The notes under the pieces were generated by a model. That model did no database searches and was not told the DNA's origin. It saw only the letters and a list, made by a program, of their open reading frames with translations. Shown here piece after piece: positions 7,727 through 16,499 of a DNA stretch of 63,963 nucleotides. The stretch comes from Saccharofermentans sp. (GTDB lineage Bacteria; Bacillota; Clostridia; Saccharofermentanales; Saccharofermentanaceae). Every line of letters starts with the position of its first letter. Positions within the stretch are counted from its first letter, which is position 1. The stretch spans positions 1-63,963 of the forward strand of contig JAKSRH010000010.1 of assembly GCA_024403675.1 (NCBI GenBank). Reading direction: 5' to 3'. A program made the position numbers and the translations under genes.

Positions 7727-9313
7727 GAATTCCACTCTATCAACAATATTCGCAGAACAAAGAAGCATAATAGCAATCATAACTATTCCACCAAGTGCAC
7801 CTGCGCCAATAAGAGCTGCAAGAGAACCTACAATGTAATACACAACGATTGCAGGAATCATAGCAATAAAGAAGAACGCATAAATCAAAATGTATCGAAC
7901 AAACATAAGAAGGAATCTACCGAGACCTCTAAACAAACGCATCATTACAAGTGCTGTAAGCTCACAAAGGCAATCAAATACCATGATGAACACAAAAAGT
8001 CCACCAAGAGCCAAAGGACCTGGCTTAAGGATAAACCAGAAAATTGCTGTTGCGAGAATAGAATCAAAAGTCATTTCAGGCAAATCAGCCATAAGACAAG
8101 CAAAGAGCTTCTTTGGGCCAGACTCTGGAACCATAAAAATAAATGGTTTATTGAACTCGAGAACTGTCTTACCACCACCATAAATAACTACATTAAGAAG
8201 TGAGATCATCATAAGACCCATAATAAGAGCCATCATCTTATCATCTTCATATGTACCCTTCATCATAAACATATAAACAGCAGTGATAAATCTATAAAGA
8301 AGCGCAAGGCTATTTACAAAGAAGAACTTACTTGCTCTAGCATTCTGTAAGAAGTGCATGTAAGTAAATGCACTAGCACCCCAACCAGACTTTAAAGACT
8401 CCTTACCCACCTTGATTTTCTTATTCATATTAGCTGTATCTGTATCAACACCTGCCTTACGTGCCTCAATAATATCAGCTACTTTCTGTGCATTAGCAAT
8501 TGCTGTTTCATAATAATCAAGATCTACATTCGCATACAAAGCGCAAATAAATACGATGAAAAGAACAATCAAAGCAATACCAACAAGAAGGTAAACAAGG
8601 CTGTTCTTTACAATGCCGCCATAGATAAGAGAAAGCCAACCAGCTACTGGGAAGCACTGAGAAAAAATAGAACTACCAAAATCAGCAATAATATTTTTTA
8701 TACCAAGGCTAGTAACTGCTCCGAAGGAACCATATCTCTTAACCATGCTAAGAAGGAAGCCACCAATAAGAACCAAGTTAACAGCAAGAAGGCCAATTAA
8801 AATCTTATTCTTAACACCCTCTTCTTCTGCAAACTTAGCACCAAGGAAACTAGCTACTAAGTAACTAAGAAGCATTGAAAAAAGTCCACCAACAAGAAGA
8901 GCAAGAACATCTACTGAGTTAACACCAAAAATGGAATACAACACTGCTACCTGGCAAGAAAGCACCCACAAAAGCATTGCACAAGTTGTGATAACACCCT
9001 CTACAAGGATAATAAGGTTAAACTTTTCTGTGAAAGGTCCTGCTAAGTGAAAGTTAACATCACTATTTGAAAAACCAACTACACCATTCTTAACGCCAGA
9101 GTAAAACATAAAGTCAAACATAAGCATAAGAACAAGGCTAATACCACCTAGAACCAAGTTAGGATTTCTAACAACAGCATCTTCACTATCTGCCATGAGT
9201 GTTGGGAAGAAAATCATGAACACTGACATAGCTACTGCGAGAAGAAGCAAAACAAACTTAAGAGGTCTCTTAAGAAGAGACTTCCTTACTCTATATAAAT
9301 AAGCTGAGAGCAT
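7718..9313 (-). CDS. ABC exporter permease, first paralogue
   Basis: A 531-residue polytopic protein matching the putative ABC exporter family. Diagnostic stretches are NSDVNFHLAGPFTEKFNL, AIANAQKVADIIEARKAG and FNKPFIFMVPESGPKKLFAC followed by LMADLPEM. The same blocks recur in the permease at 10123-11730, so the two are paralogues. Roughly 10-12 membrane segments are expected. The frame is open further upstream, but AGGAGGAGTAAC before the ATG at 9313 fixes the start, one base after the ATPase stop, so translation is probably coupled. Substrate unknown. The stop codon lies in a long palindrome. Confidence 0.85.
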   Translation of the reverse strand: MLSAYLYRVRKSLLKRPLKFVLLLLAVAMSVFMIFFPTLMADSEDAVVRNPNLVLGGISLVLMLMFDFMFYSGVKNGVVGFSNSDVNFHLAGPFTEKFNLIILVEGVITTCAMLLWVLSCQVAVLYSIFGVNSVDVLALLVGGLFSMLLSYLVASFLGAKFAEEEGVKNKILIGLLAVNLVLIGGFLLSMVKRYGSFGAVTSLGIKNIIADFGSSIFSQCFPVAGWLSLIYGGIVKNSLVYLLVGIALIVLFIVFICALYANVDLDYYETAIANAQKVADIIEARKAGVDTDTANMNKKIKVGKESLKSGWGASAFTYMHFLQNARASKFFFVNSLALLYRFITAVYMFMMKGTYEDDKMMALIMGLMMISLLNVVIYGGGKTVLEFNKPFIFMVPESGPKKLFACLMADLPEMTFDSILATAIFWFILKPGPLALGGLFVFIMVFDCLCELTALVMMRLFRGLGRFLLMFVRYILIYAFFFIAMIPAIVVYYIVGSLAALIGAGALGGIVMIAIMLLCSANIVDRVEFEK

Positions 9314-9314
9314 G

Positions 9315-10037
9315 TTACTCCTCCTTCTTTGCCTCGTCGGAGGACTTTCCTTCTGTAATCTGGAAGAAGAGCTCGTCGAGACTCTTCTCATCACTGCTGT
9401 CTGCACGATTGTGCTTTGTAGCAGCAATACGTCCATTCATCATGATGTGAGCAACATCCCAATAATCTTCAATAGTATCAATCATATGTGTGGAAATAAG
9501 GACTGTCTTACCCTGCGCCTTAAGTTCCTGAAAAAGAGCCTTAAGTTCCTTAATAGCATGTGGATCAAGACCAACCATAGGCTCATCAAAAATAACAACC
9601 TTTGGATCATGGAGGAGAGCACAGCAAATAGATACCTTCTGCTGCATACCCTTAGAGAGCTCCTTACCCATCTTCTTACGCTTATCAGTAAGTTCAAATC
9701 TCTCGAGAAGCTTCTCTTTAATAGAAGTATCCTCTACCTTATAAGCTCTTCTGATAAATTCAAGGTGCTCGTCAATTGTGAGTGTATCATAAAGAGCTGG
9801 CATCTCAGGAACATAACCGAGAAGTCGCTTTGCTTCGATTGTATGGTTGTCTTCACCACAAATCTCGATATCACCCTCATATCGAAGAAGACCTGCAATA
9901 GACTTAATAATTGTGGATTTACCAGCACCGTTAGGTCCAAGAAGGACACCAATCTCGCCATCACCAATAGTAAAAGACAAATTATCATTTGCCAAAAACT
10001 TCTTATATTTCTTTGTTACTCCATTTACAACTAACAT
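9315..10037 (-). CDS. ABC transporter ATP-binding protein
   Basis: A 240-residue nucleotide-binding subunit that should power the flanking permeases. Walker A is GPNGAGKST, the Q-loop region is GYVPEMPALYD, the signature is LSKGMQQKV, Walker B is KVVIFDEP followed by MVGLDPH, and the switch histidine is in ISTHMID. The family is the CcmA/multidrug exporter type. AAAGGAGGATTTTTT places the start at 10037 (MLVVNGVTKKYKKF) rather than at the upstream in-frame codons. Order on the strand is permease, ATPase, permease. Confidence 0.93.
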   Translation of the reverse strand: MLVVNGVTKKYKKFLANDNLSFTIGDGEIGVLLGPNGAGKSTIIKSIAGLLRYEGDIEICGEDNHTIEAKRLLGYVPEMPALYDTLTIDEHLEFIRRAYKVEDTSIKEKLLERFELTDKRKKMGKELSKGMQQKVSICCALLHDPKVVIFDEPMVGLDPHAIKELKALFQELKAQGKTVLISTHMIDTIEDYWDVAHIMMNGRIAATKHNRADSSDEKSLDELFFQITEGKSSDEAKKEE

Positions 10038-10122
10038 AAAAAATCCTCCTTTATTCACAATACATATTAGCAATCCACATTAAATAAAAGTATTTCTAAA
10101 TATAAAGAATGATTAAAGAAGG

Positions 10123-11730
10123 CTACCAATTAACATCTCTTCTAGAAATAATGCGAACTGCTAGTGGCACCATCGCTGCCCAAATACCTACAAAAGCAAG
10201 TGCCATGGATCCAACCAAAATGGCGATGATCATATCATCACTTGTGGCAAATCTTCCAAAAAACTCCGTTATAAAGAAAGATAATGTCATTCCTACCAAA
10301 ATAAAAACAATTATTGTCACATAACGCACCATCATTAGCACACTTTTTCCAAGGCTTCGGAACAACCTTACGCAAATAATGCCCAAAGTCTGTGACACGA
10401 GATCAAACATAACCATCATCAACACAAATGCTATTATGGATAAAATTCCAAAAGAACTACCTGAAGGTATCTTTACTATAATTGCGCAAAGGACTGCGTC
10501 GAAAAGCATTTCGGGCAAATCCGCCATAAGGCACGCCGCAAACTTCTTACCAGGTGTCTCTGGAACCATATAAAAATACGGACGGTTGAACTCAAAGACA
10601 ATCTTTCCTCCACCGTACACGATAGAATTAAGTACCATCATGGTAGTCACGCCCATAATTACCACAATGAGCTTTTCTTCAAGAACATTACCAGATACTA
10701 GCAAAATAATAAGAGCAAATATTCTATAAATAAGAGCCACTTTATTTACAAAGAAAAATTTTGATTCTCTTCTATTCTGAAAAAGGTGCTGCCAGAAAAA
10801 AGCATTTGCGCCCCATCCCTTTTCATATACTTCATTACCAACTTTAGCTGTTCTAGAGATACCTGTATTTACTGCCTCTACACCTGCACGGCTTGATTCT
10901 ACAATATCTGCAATCTTTTGAGCATTGGCACCAGCAGTCTCATAAAAATCAAACTCTGTTTTAAAGTACAAAATACCAAGAACCACTACGAAAAGAACTT
11001 CGATAATGATTAACAAAAAAGTAAAGCCATTAAGATTTGTGTAAACAAGAGAATTCCATCCAGTAATAGGCAATGCAGCAATCCAACGAGAATTACCAAT
11101 TCTATCAAGAAGGACAAGTATACTCTGCTCTTTTACTTGCTGAAAAGAACCACACTCTACAATAAGATCATGTAAAATCAAGAAAAAAGCAGCGAAATGA
11201 TATGCGAGAAGTACGCCCATAGCCCACACCCTAGCCTTAATACTCTCAGGATATGCAGCACTTATATACGAGGTAAAAAGGAACATAATTATCATGGCAA
11301 TAATAGCCTGCACCAGAAAATGCAAATAATCACTAGTTCCAAATCCAATCCACATGGACAAAAATGACATATTAACCGTCAAGAACCATATAAAGAAAAA
11401 CAAACTACCAAGACCATATCCAAATGACATTACAAGATTAAACCTCTTTGAATAAGGACCTGCTAAGTGGAAATTAACATCTGGAAGTGACACTCCAAGC
11501 ACACCACTTCTAAAACCAACAGCGTACGCATAGTCGGCACTAATTAGCACCAAAAGCTTACTGATACCATTAATAACACCATAGTTGGGCACTTCAAAAA
11601 ATTGATATTTAGGAGTATCTAATCTAATTACAGACATAACTGCAAATATTAATCCCAAGACAACAAGACCCATAACAATAGGCTTCTTACGAGCAGTATT
11701 AACTAGTCTGTAAATATACGCACTTACCAT
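10123..11730 (-). CDS. ABC exporter permease, second paralogue
   Basis: A 535-residue polytopic protein homologous to the permease at 7718-9313: LPDVNFHLAGPYSKRFNL, AGANAQKIADIVESSRAG and FNRPYFYMVPETPGKKFAAC match its blocks in order. A heterodimeric exporter sharing the ATPase at 9315-10037 is likely. It is first in the cassette and lies only 24 bases after the nfnB terminator. I see no good Shine-Dalgarno before the ATG at 11730 (TTCTTCTTGT) and no clear promoter, so it may be leaderless or fed by read-through. Substrate unknown. Confidence 0.85.
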   Translation of the reverse strand: MVSAYIYRLVNTARKKPIVMGLVVLGLIFAVMSVIRLDTPKYQFFEVPNYGVINGISKLLVLISADYAYAVGFRSGVLGVSLPDVNFHLAGPYSKRFNLVMSFGYGLGSLFFFIWFLTVNMSFLSMWIGFGTSDYLHFLVQAIIAMIIMFLFTSYISAAYPESIKARVWAMGVLLAYHFAAFFLILHDLIVECGSFQQVKEQSILVLLDRIGNSRWIAALPITGWNSLVYTNLNGFTFLLIIIEVLFVVVLGILYFKTEFDFYETAGANAQKIADIVESSRAGVEAVNTGISRTAKVGNEVYEKGWGANAFFWQHLFQNRRESKFFFVNKVALIYRIFALIILLVSGNVLEEKLIVVIMGVTTMMVLNSIVYGGGKIVFEFNRPYFYMVPETPGKKFAACLMADLPEMLFDAVLCAIIVKIPSGSSFGILSIIAFVLMMVMFDLVSQTLGIICVRLFRSLGKSVLMMVRYVTIIVFILVGMTLSFFITEFFGRFATSDDMIIAILVGSMALAFVGIWAAMVPLAVRIISRRDVNW

Positions 11731-11754
11731 ACAAGAAGAATATCACAAAAATAA

Positions 11755-11778
11755 AAGGGCCTGCTACTGCAGACCCTT
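11755..11778 (-). terminator. Terminator of nfnA-nfnB
   Basis: On the minus strand GGGTCTGC pairs with GCAGGCCC (one G-T pair) around the loop AGTA, followed by TTTTATTTTT. It lies 24 bases after the nfnB stop. Confidence 0.85.
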
Positions 11779-11801
11779 AAACATTCAGTTAATTATTACT
11801 A

Positions 11802-13193
11802 TTAGCCCTTGGACTTGATGTACTCATCAATACCCTTAGCAGCTGCCTTACCAGCACCCATAGCAAGGATAACTGTAGCGGCACCAGTAACAGCATCACC
11901 ACCAGCAAATACGCCTTCCTTAGATGTCTGTCCATTTGCCTCATCAGCTACAATACACTTCCACTTATTAGTGTCGAGACCCTTAGTAGTAGAAGCAATA
12001 AGTGGATTAGGAGATGTACCAAGAGACATGATAACTGCATCTGTCTCGAGTTCGAACTCAGAACCCTCGATAACGACTGGACGACGACGACCAGAAGCGT
12101 CTGGCTCACCAAGTTCCATACGTACACACTTCATACCACGTACGCAGTGATCCTCTGTCTCAAGAATCTCTACTGGATTTGTAAGAAGCTCGAACTTGAT
12201 GCCCTCTTCCTTAGCATGATGAACTTCTTCTACTCTTGCAGGAAGCTCAGCCTCAGAACGACGATATACGATAGTAACTTCAGCACCAAGACGGAGAGCT
12301 GTACGAGCAGCATCCATTGCTACGTTACCACCACCAACAACTGCTACCTTCTTAGGACGGAAGATAGGTGTATCGGAATCATCACGGAATGCCTTCATGA
12401 GGTTATTACGTGTAAGATACTCATTAGCAGAGAATACACCCTTTGCATTCTCACCAGGAATCTTCATAAACATTGGAAGGCCTGCACCAGAACCTACGAA
12501 TACAGCCTCGAAGCCTTCCTCTTCCATGAGTTCATCAATAGTAACGGACTTACCGATAACTACGTTTGTCTCAATCTTAACGCCCATAGACTTAACGTTC
12601 TCTACCTCAGCAGCTACTACCTTATCTTTAGGAAGACGGAACTCAGGAATACCATAAGTAAGTACTCCACCAGCCTCGTGAAGAGCCTCGAAAATTGTAA
12701 CATCATAACCAAGTCTAGCAAGATCACCAGCACATGTAAGACCTGCAGGTCCAGAACCTACGATAGCAACCTTATGACCATTTGGAGCTGCATCTACAGT
12801 TGGCTTAACACCTTCTTCTCTAGCACGATCTGCAACATATCTCTCGAGCTTACCGATAGATACTGCATCACCCTTGATACCCTTAATACAAAGAGCCTCA
12901 CACTGTGTCTCCTGTGGGCAAACACGTCCACATACAGCAGGAAGTGCGGAAGACTGGCTAATAACATCGTAAGCACCCTTAAAATTCTGTTCCTTAAGTG
13001 CAGTAATAAAGCCAGGAATATTGATGGATACAGGACAACCCTCTACGCATCTAGGCTTCTTACAATTAAGACATCTAGCAGCCTCAAGAACTGCTTCTTC
13101 CTCTGTATAACCGAGGCAAACCTCGTCAAAATTCTTTGCTCTAACTAGTGGCTCCTGCTCACTGATTGGAACTCTAACCATACCTTCAGCCAT
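11802..13193 (-). CDS. nfnB: NfnB / glutamate-synthase-small-subunit-like flavoprotein
   Basis: The larger subunit of the NADH-dependent ferredoxin:NADP+ oxidoreductase type, 463 residues. The N-terminal region has two [4Fe-4S] cysteine sets, CLNCKKPRCVEGCP and CGRVCPQETQCEALC. VAIVGSGPAGLTCAGDLA binds FAD and VAVVGGGNVAMDAARTALRL binds NADP(H); GGDAVTGAATVILAMGAG closes the FAD domain. Such proteins are often named glutamate synthase small subunit. The preceding gene is an NfnA-like subunit, which favours Nfn over a glutamate synthase; no large glutamate synthase subunit is nearby. TAATG overlap with nfnA indicates coupled translation. Confidence 0.9.
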   Translation of the reverse strand: MAEGMVRVPISEQEPLVRAKNFDEVCLGYTEEEAVLEAARCLNCKKPRCVEGCPVSINIPGFITALKEQNFKGAYDVISQSSALPAVCGRVCPQETQCEALCIKGIKGDAVSIGKLERYVADRAREEGVKPTVDAAPNGHKVAIVGSGPAGLTCAGDLARLGYDVTIFEALHEAGGVLTYGIPEFRLPKDKVVAAEVENVKSMGVKIETNVVIGKSVTIDELMEEEGFEAVFVGSGAGLPMFMKIPGENAKGVFSANEYLTRNNLMKAFRDDSDTPIFRPKKVAVVGGGNVAMDAARTALRLGAEVTIVYRRSEAELPARVEEVHHAKEEGIKFELLTNPVEILETEDHCVRGMKCVRMELGEPDASGRRRPVVIEGSEFELETDAVIMSLGTSPNPLIASTTKGLDTNKWKCIVADEANGQTSKEGVFAGGDAVTGAATVILAMGAGKAAAKGIDEYIKSKG

Positions 13194-14080
13194 TACTTGT
13201 CACCTCCGCAGAATCCGCAACCACCATGATGAGTGTCGCCTTCCTTAAGCTTAAGCATTGCTCTACCCTCTTCTGTGCGATAAAGCTTCATACGCTCCAT
13301 AGCCTCGTCGAAGTTAACCTTATGGCCATCAAACTCTGGTCCATCAATACAAGCAAACTTAACTTCATCACCTACTGTAAGACGGCAAGCACCGCACATA
13401 CCAGTACCATCTACCATGATAGGGTTCATACTAACAATAGTAGGAATATTGTGTTTCTGTGTTGTAAGACAACAGAACTTCATCATAATCATTGGTCCGA
13501 TGGATACGCACAAATCATATGTCTTACCCTCAGCTACGAGGTCATCAATAACCTTAGTAACCATACCGTGACGACCGTAAGAACCATCGTCTGTTGTGAT
13601 ATAAAGATTACCGGAAACTGCCTTCATCTCATCCTCAAGGATAACAAGATCCTTTGTCTTAGCACCAACAATAACATCAGCATCAATACCATGCTCGTGG
13701 AGCCACTTAACCTGAGGATATACAGGAGCTGTACCAAGACCACCTGCAACGAAGAGAATCTTCTTTTTCTTAGTCTCTTCAATATCATCTGTAACAAGCT
13801 CAGATGGACATCCGAGAGGACCTACGAAATCGTGGAGATACTCTCCCTCTTCCATAGCCATCATCTTTGTAGTGCTGGCACCAATTACCTGTACTACGAT
13901 TGTTACTGTTCCCTCTTCACGATTGTAATCGCAGATAGTAAGTGGGATTCTCTCTCCAAGCTCATCAATTCTAACAATGATGAACTGGCCTGGTTCACAA
14001 TACTTAGCTACTCTAGGAGCTACAATATCCATAAGGAAGATTGTAGGACAGAGTACGCGCTTTTTCTTAATTAGATACAT
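13193..14080 (-). CDS. nfnA: NfnA / sulfide-dihydroorotate dehydrogenase-type electron transfer subunit
   Basis: A 295-residue FAD and [2Fe-2S] protein. Residues 1-100 form the ferredoxin-reductase-like FAD domain (CEPGQFIIVRIDELGERIPL), then the NAD-binding part LFVAGGLGTAPVYPQ. The cluster ligands are in GTGMCGACRLTV, the later Cys in KFACIDGPEFDGH and probably the C-terminal HGGCGFCG. With NfnB it would couple NADH and reduced ferredoxin to NADP+ reduction. The same family includes dihydroorotate dehydrogenase electron-transfer subunits, but a PyrD is not adjacent. CGGAGGCGGCTT precedes the ATG. Confidence 0.9.
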   Translation of the reverse strand: MYLIKKKRVLCPTIFLMDIVAPRVAKYCEPGQFIIVRIDELGERIPLTICDYNREEGTVTIVVQVIGASTTKMMAMEEGEYLHDFVGPLGCPSELVTDDIEETKKKKILFVAGGLGTAPVYPQVKWLHEHGIDADVIVGAKTKDLVILEDEMKAVSGNLYITTDDGSYGRHGMVTKVIDDLVAEGKTYDLCVSIGPMIMMKFCCLTTQKHNIPTIVSMNPIMVDGTGMCGACRLTVGDEVKFACIDGPEFDGHKVNFDEAMERMKLYRTEEGRAMLKLKEGDTHHGGCGFCGGDK

Positions 14081-14173
14081 AAGCCGCCTCCGATATATTT
14101 GGTCAAAAGTTACAAAACCAATATTAATTTTATCACATTATTTGGGATTACTGTATACCCTCATAATTATTAA

Positions 14174-15256
14174 TTAGAATATATATGAATTTGAAATTCC
14201 CAAAATATCAAGGAATGGAATACATGCGATAACAAAGAGAACAATCAATACGATAAATCTCTTAATAGTAATCTTTGGTGACTTACGATAATAACAATAT
14301 GCTACATAAGCTGTTGGAATAAAGAACAACTTAAGTACAATTGATTCCTGAGTAACTGCAATAAAGAAGAGTGTATAGAATGGAATAAGGAAATCAAAGC
14401 AAAGGAAGAAATCTGATACTCCAGCAATCTTCTCTGTAGGTCTGCTAGAAAAAAGCTTTGGTAAAGCAATTGCTGCAACAATCAATAACACTGCCCATAC
14501 ACAAATGCTAACAATTTTACCTGTACTTAAATCAGCATCAAAGTATCTATCATAAAAATAATCCTGATGTGCCTTTACATACTTAACATAAGCCTTATAA
14601 TTTCTCTCATTTATAAGATACTCAAGTTTTGTAATTAAAGAATTTATTGGAGCATTAACACTTAAGCTTACTGATTCTGAACGGAATAAATAATACTCCT
14701 CATCAGCATAGCTCAAAATCATATAATAGGCACTTGTAATAGCACTTGGGAGATTAATCCATCCGATAACAGACAATGCGCCATCCTGTACGCTATTACC
14801 AAAAAGGAATGTTGCTGATATAAAACAGAAAACTAAGAAATAGTAGATCATCATAGCAAACATAGCAACAATGAAATACAAGTAATTAAATCCTGAATAT
14901 AGGCTCATCAAAGCCATACCAAGAATTGAAAAAACAAAAGTCTGAACGGCATAGATTGTAAATACATTAGCCATATGAACCATAGCTATCTTTTCTCTAG
15001 AAAGTGGGAAAGAAAACCATGTATCCAAATTACGCTTATTACGGAAACTAGAAAACTCCAAATATGCCAAAGCAAATGCTTCTATAAAGAAAAGTACAGA
15101 GAAAGCATCCAAAGAAACAATTGGGAATCTTTTCGAATCATAATATCCACCTAATCTAGTAATAAATGTGGACAATCCCATTAATAATCCAAAAACTATA
15201 GTTACAATCATTGTTGGGATAGATTTACTAATACGATATTTATAATAATTAACCAT
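14174..15256 (-). CDS. ABC-2 type transporter permease
   Basis: A 360-residue polytopic protein beginning MVNYYKYRISKSIPTMIVTI. Hydrophobic segments occur near residues 15-30, 45-65, 95-120, 130-160, 245-262, 280-300 and 330-355. The motif RNLDTWFSFPLSREKI is typical of ABC-2 permeases next to YtrB-like ATPases. Its start overlaps the stop of the ATPase gene (TAATG), so the two are translated together. No GntR regulator, frequent beside such pairs, is present. Substrate unknown. Confidence 0.8.
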   Translation of the reverse strand: MVNYYKYRISKSIPTMIVTIVFGLLMGLSTFITRLGGYYDSKRFPIVSLDAFSVLFFIEAFALAYLEFSSFRNKRNLDTWFSFPLSREKIAMVHMANVFTIYAVQTFVFSILGMALMSLYSGFNYLYFIVAMFAMMIYYFLVFCFISATFLFGNSVQDGALSVIGWINLPSAITSAYYMILSYADEEYYLFRSESVSLSVNAPINSLITKLEYLINERNYKAYVKYVKAHQDYFYDRYFDADLSTGKIVSICVWAVLLIVAAIALPKLFSSRPTEKIAGVSDFFLCFDFLIPFYTLFFIAVTQESIVLKLFFIPTAYVAYCYYRKSPKITIKRFIVLIVLFVIACIPFLDILGISNSYIF

Positions 15257-16146
15257 TACTCTACCCTCCTTATTCTCTTATCAAGGCTCTCAATAAAGGC
15301 CTCCTCGAAGTTAAGGGCAATTTCATCCATAACAGCAGGTCCAAGTGACTGAAGCTTAGGAAGAACCTCTTCCTTGCTACCATCAAATACACCTACTACA
15401 AATCTACCTGTTATCTTAAGATTAACCACCTTAAGACCTGCTGCAGTAAACATAGCTTCATTTGGTGTCTCAACAAATGCCATCTGATAACGGCACATAT
15501 TTACTCTCTCTTCAAGAGCACTACCAGAAGCAACTACATGCTTCTCATCAATCATTACATAGTCATCACAGAACTCTTCAAGCTCAAGAAGCGCGTGGCT
15601 TGAAATAATAACTGTGGCATTATTCTCAGTAACATGTTTACGAATTCTTTCCTTAAACATCTTACGAGCAAGTGGATCAAGACCATCAAATGCTTCGTCA
15701 AGAAGCAAATACTTTGGTGCGATAGCGAAAGCAATTGCTATATAAGCCTGACGACGCATACCCTTTGAAAAAGAACGAAGAGGTTTCTTCTCATCAAGGC
15801 CAAAATAAGAAATAATCTCATTGTATACAGCCTTATTTGCATTTGGGTAAAAAGTCTTATAGAGCTTAAACATGCTCTTTGTTGTTGTCTGTGCTGTGAA
15901 ATAAGGATCATCTGGGAGAAGGAAAATATCCTGGCGAGTCGTATCAATAAGAGGTGACTTGCCATCATAAAATACTTCACCCTGCTGAGGCTTATAAATA
16001 CCGGTCATTAATCTAAATAAAGTAGATTTACCAGCACCGTTAATACCGACGAGTCCGAGAACTTTTCCAGATTCGACAGTAAGATCCACATCCTGAAGCA
16101 CCACATGCTTACCAAAGGAATGTGATAATCCTTTTATCTCAATCAT
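15256..16146 (-). CDS. ABC transporter ATP-binding protein, YtrB-like
   Basis: A 296-residue ATPase partner of the downstream permease. Walker A is GINGAGKST, the signature is SFSKGMRRQAYIA, Walker B is KYLLLDEAFDGLDP and the switch region is VIISSHALLELEEF. The last 80 residues form the small C-terminal domain usual in YtrB/CcmA-type exporters (YQMAFVETPNEAM to the end). It starts the two-gene unit, with a weak AAGGAG before the ATG. Confidence 0.9.
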   Translation of the reverse strand: MIEIKGLSHSFGKHVVLQDVDLTVESGKVLGLVGINGAGKSTLFRLMTGIYKPQQGEVFYDGKSPLIDTTRQDIFLLPDDPYFTAQTTTKSMFKLYKTFYPNANKAVYNEIISYFGLDEKKPLRSFSKGMRRQAYIAIAFAIAPKYLLLDEAFDGLDPLARKMFKERIRKHVTENNATVIISSHALLELEEFCDDYVMIDEKHVVASGSALEERVNMCRYQMAFVETPNEAMFTAAGLKVVNLKITGRFVVGVFDGSKEEVLPKLQSLGPAVMDEIALNFEEAFIESLDKRIRRVE

Positions 16147-16192
16147 AGGTATATCTCCTTAACCATAAAAAGTTAATTTTAATTATATCGTA

Positions 16193-16228
16193 AAAAAAAA
16201 CTGCCTCGCGACATATAACGCGAGGCAA
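16193..16228 (-). terminator. Terminator of the ferredoxin gene
   Basis: On the minus strand TGCCTCGCG pairs with CGCGAGGCA (9 bp), then a GTTTTTTTTT tail. It lies 30 bases after the ferredoxin stop. Confidence 0.93.
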
Positions 16229-16257
16229 TTTTGCGGTTAAAAAGCAAATTTTGAAAA

Positions 16258-16428
16258 TTAGCCCTCAGAAATAGCTCCCATTGGACATGTGTCTGCACAA
16301 GAACCACAATCGAGGCAAGCATCTGCATCGATATTGTACTGTGTATCACCCTCAGAGATTGCTGATACTGGGCAGCTATCTGCACAAGCACCACAGGATG
16401 CGCATGCATCGGAAATTACATAAGCCAT
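16258..16428 (-). CDS. 2[4Fe-4S] ferredoxin
   Basis: A 56-residue clostridial-type ferredoxin, the soluble one-electron carrier used by Ior, hydrogenase and Nfn. It starts MAYVISDACASCGACADSCP and holds a second set CLDCGSCADTCP, each C-x2-C-x2-C-x3-C-P. The frame opens nine codons earlier, but AAGGAGGTAATTACC before the ATG at 16428 decides the start. It has its own promoter and terminator, so it is probably expressed strongly and alone. Confidence 0.95.
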   Translation of the reverse strand: MAYVISDACASCGACADSCPVSAISEGDTQYNIDADACLDCGSCADTCPMGAISEG

Positions 16429-16459
16429 GGTAATTACCTCCTTGTTTATTATCAACTTG

Positions 16460-16489
16460 ATATTACACTACAACCTAGTGTTTTCACAA
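16460..16489 (-). promoter_or_regulatory. Candidate promoter of the ferredoxin gene
   Basis: On the minus strand TTGTGA (16489-16484) and TAATAT (16465-16460) are 18 bases apart in the gap after ricT. Confidence 0.55.
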
Positions 16490-16499
16490 GTTATATTTT

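Noticed and set aside
7561..7770. Short plus-strand coding frame over the palindromes
   Set aside because: It is made of the palindromic repeats, has no ribosome site and runs into the antisense of the permease gene.
9314..9436. N-terminal extension of the first permease
   Set aside because: It translates to a basic Ser/Arg-rich stretch that overlaps the ATPase gene out of frame; AGGAGGAG points to the ATG at 9313.
12147..14074. Long open frames on the plus strand opposite nfnA and nfnB (similar ones lie opposite the hyd genes)
   Set aside because: They are antisense to strongly conserved genes, have unusual Cys/Thr/Asn-rich translations and no ribosome sites; they result from codon bias.
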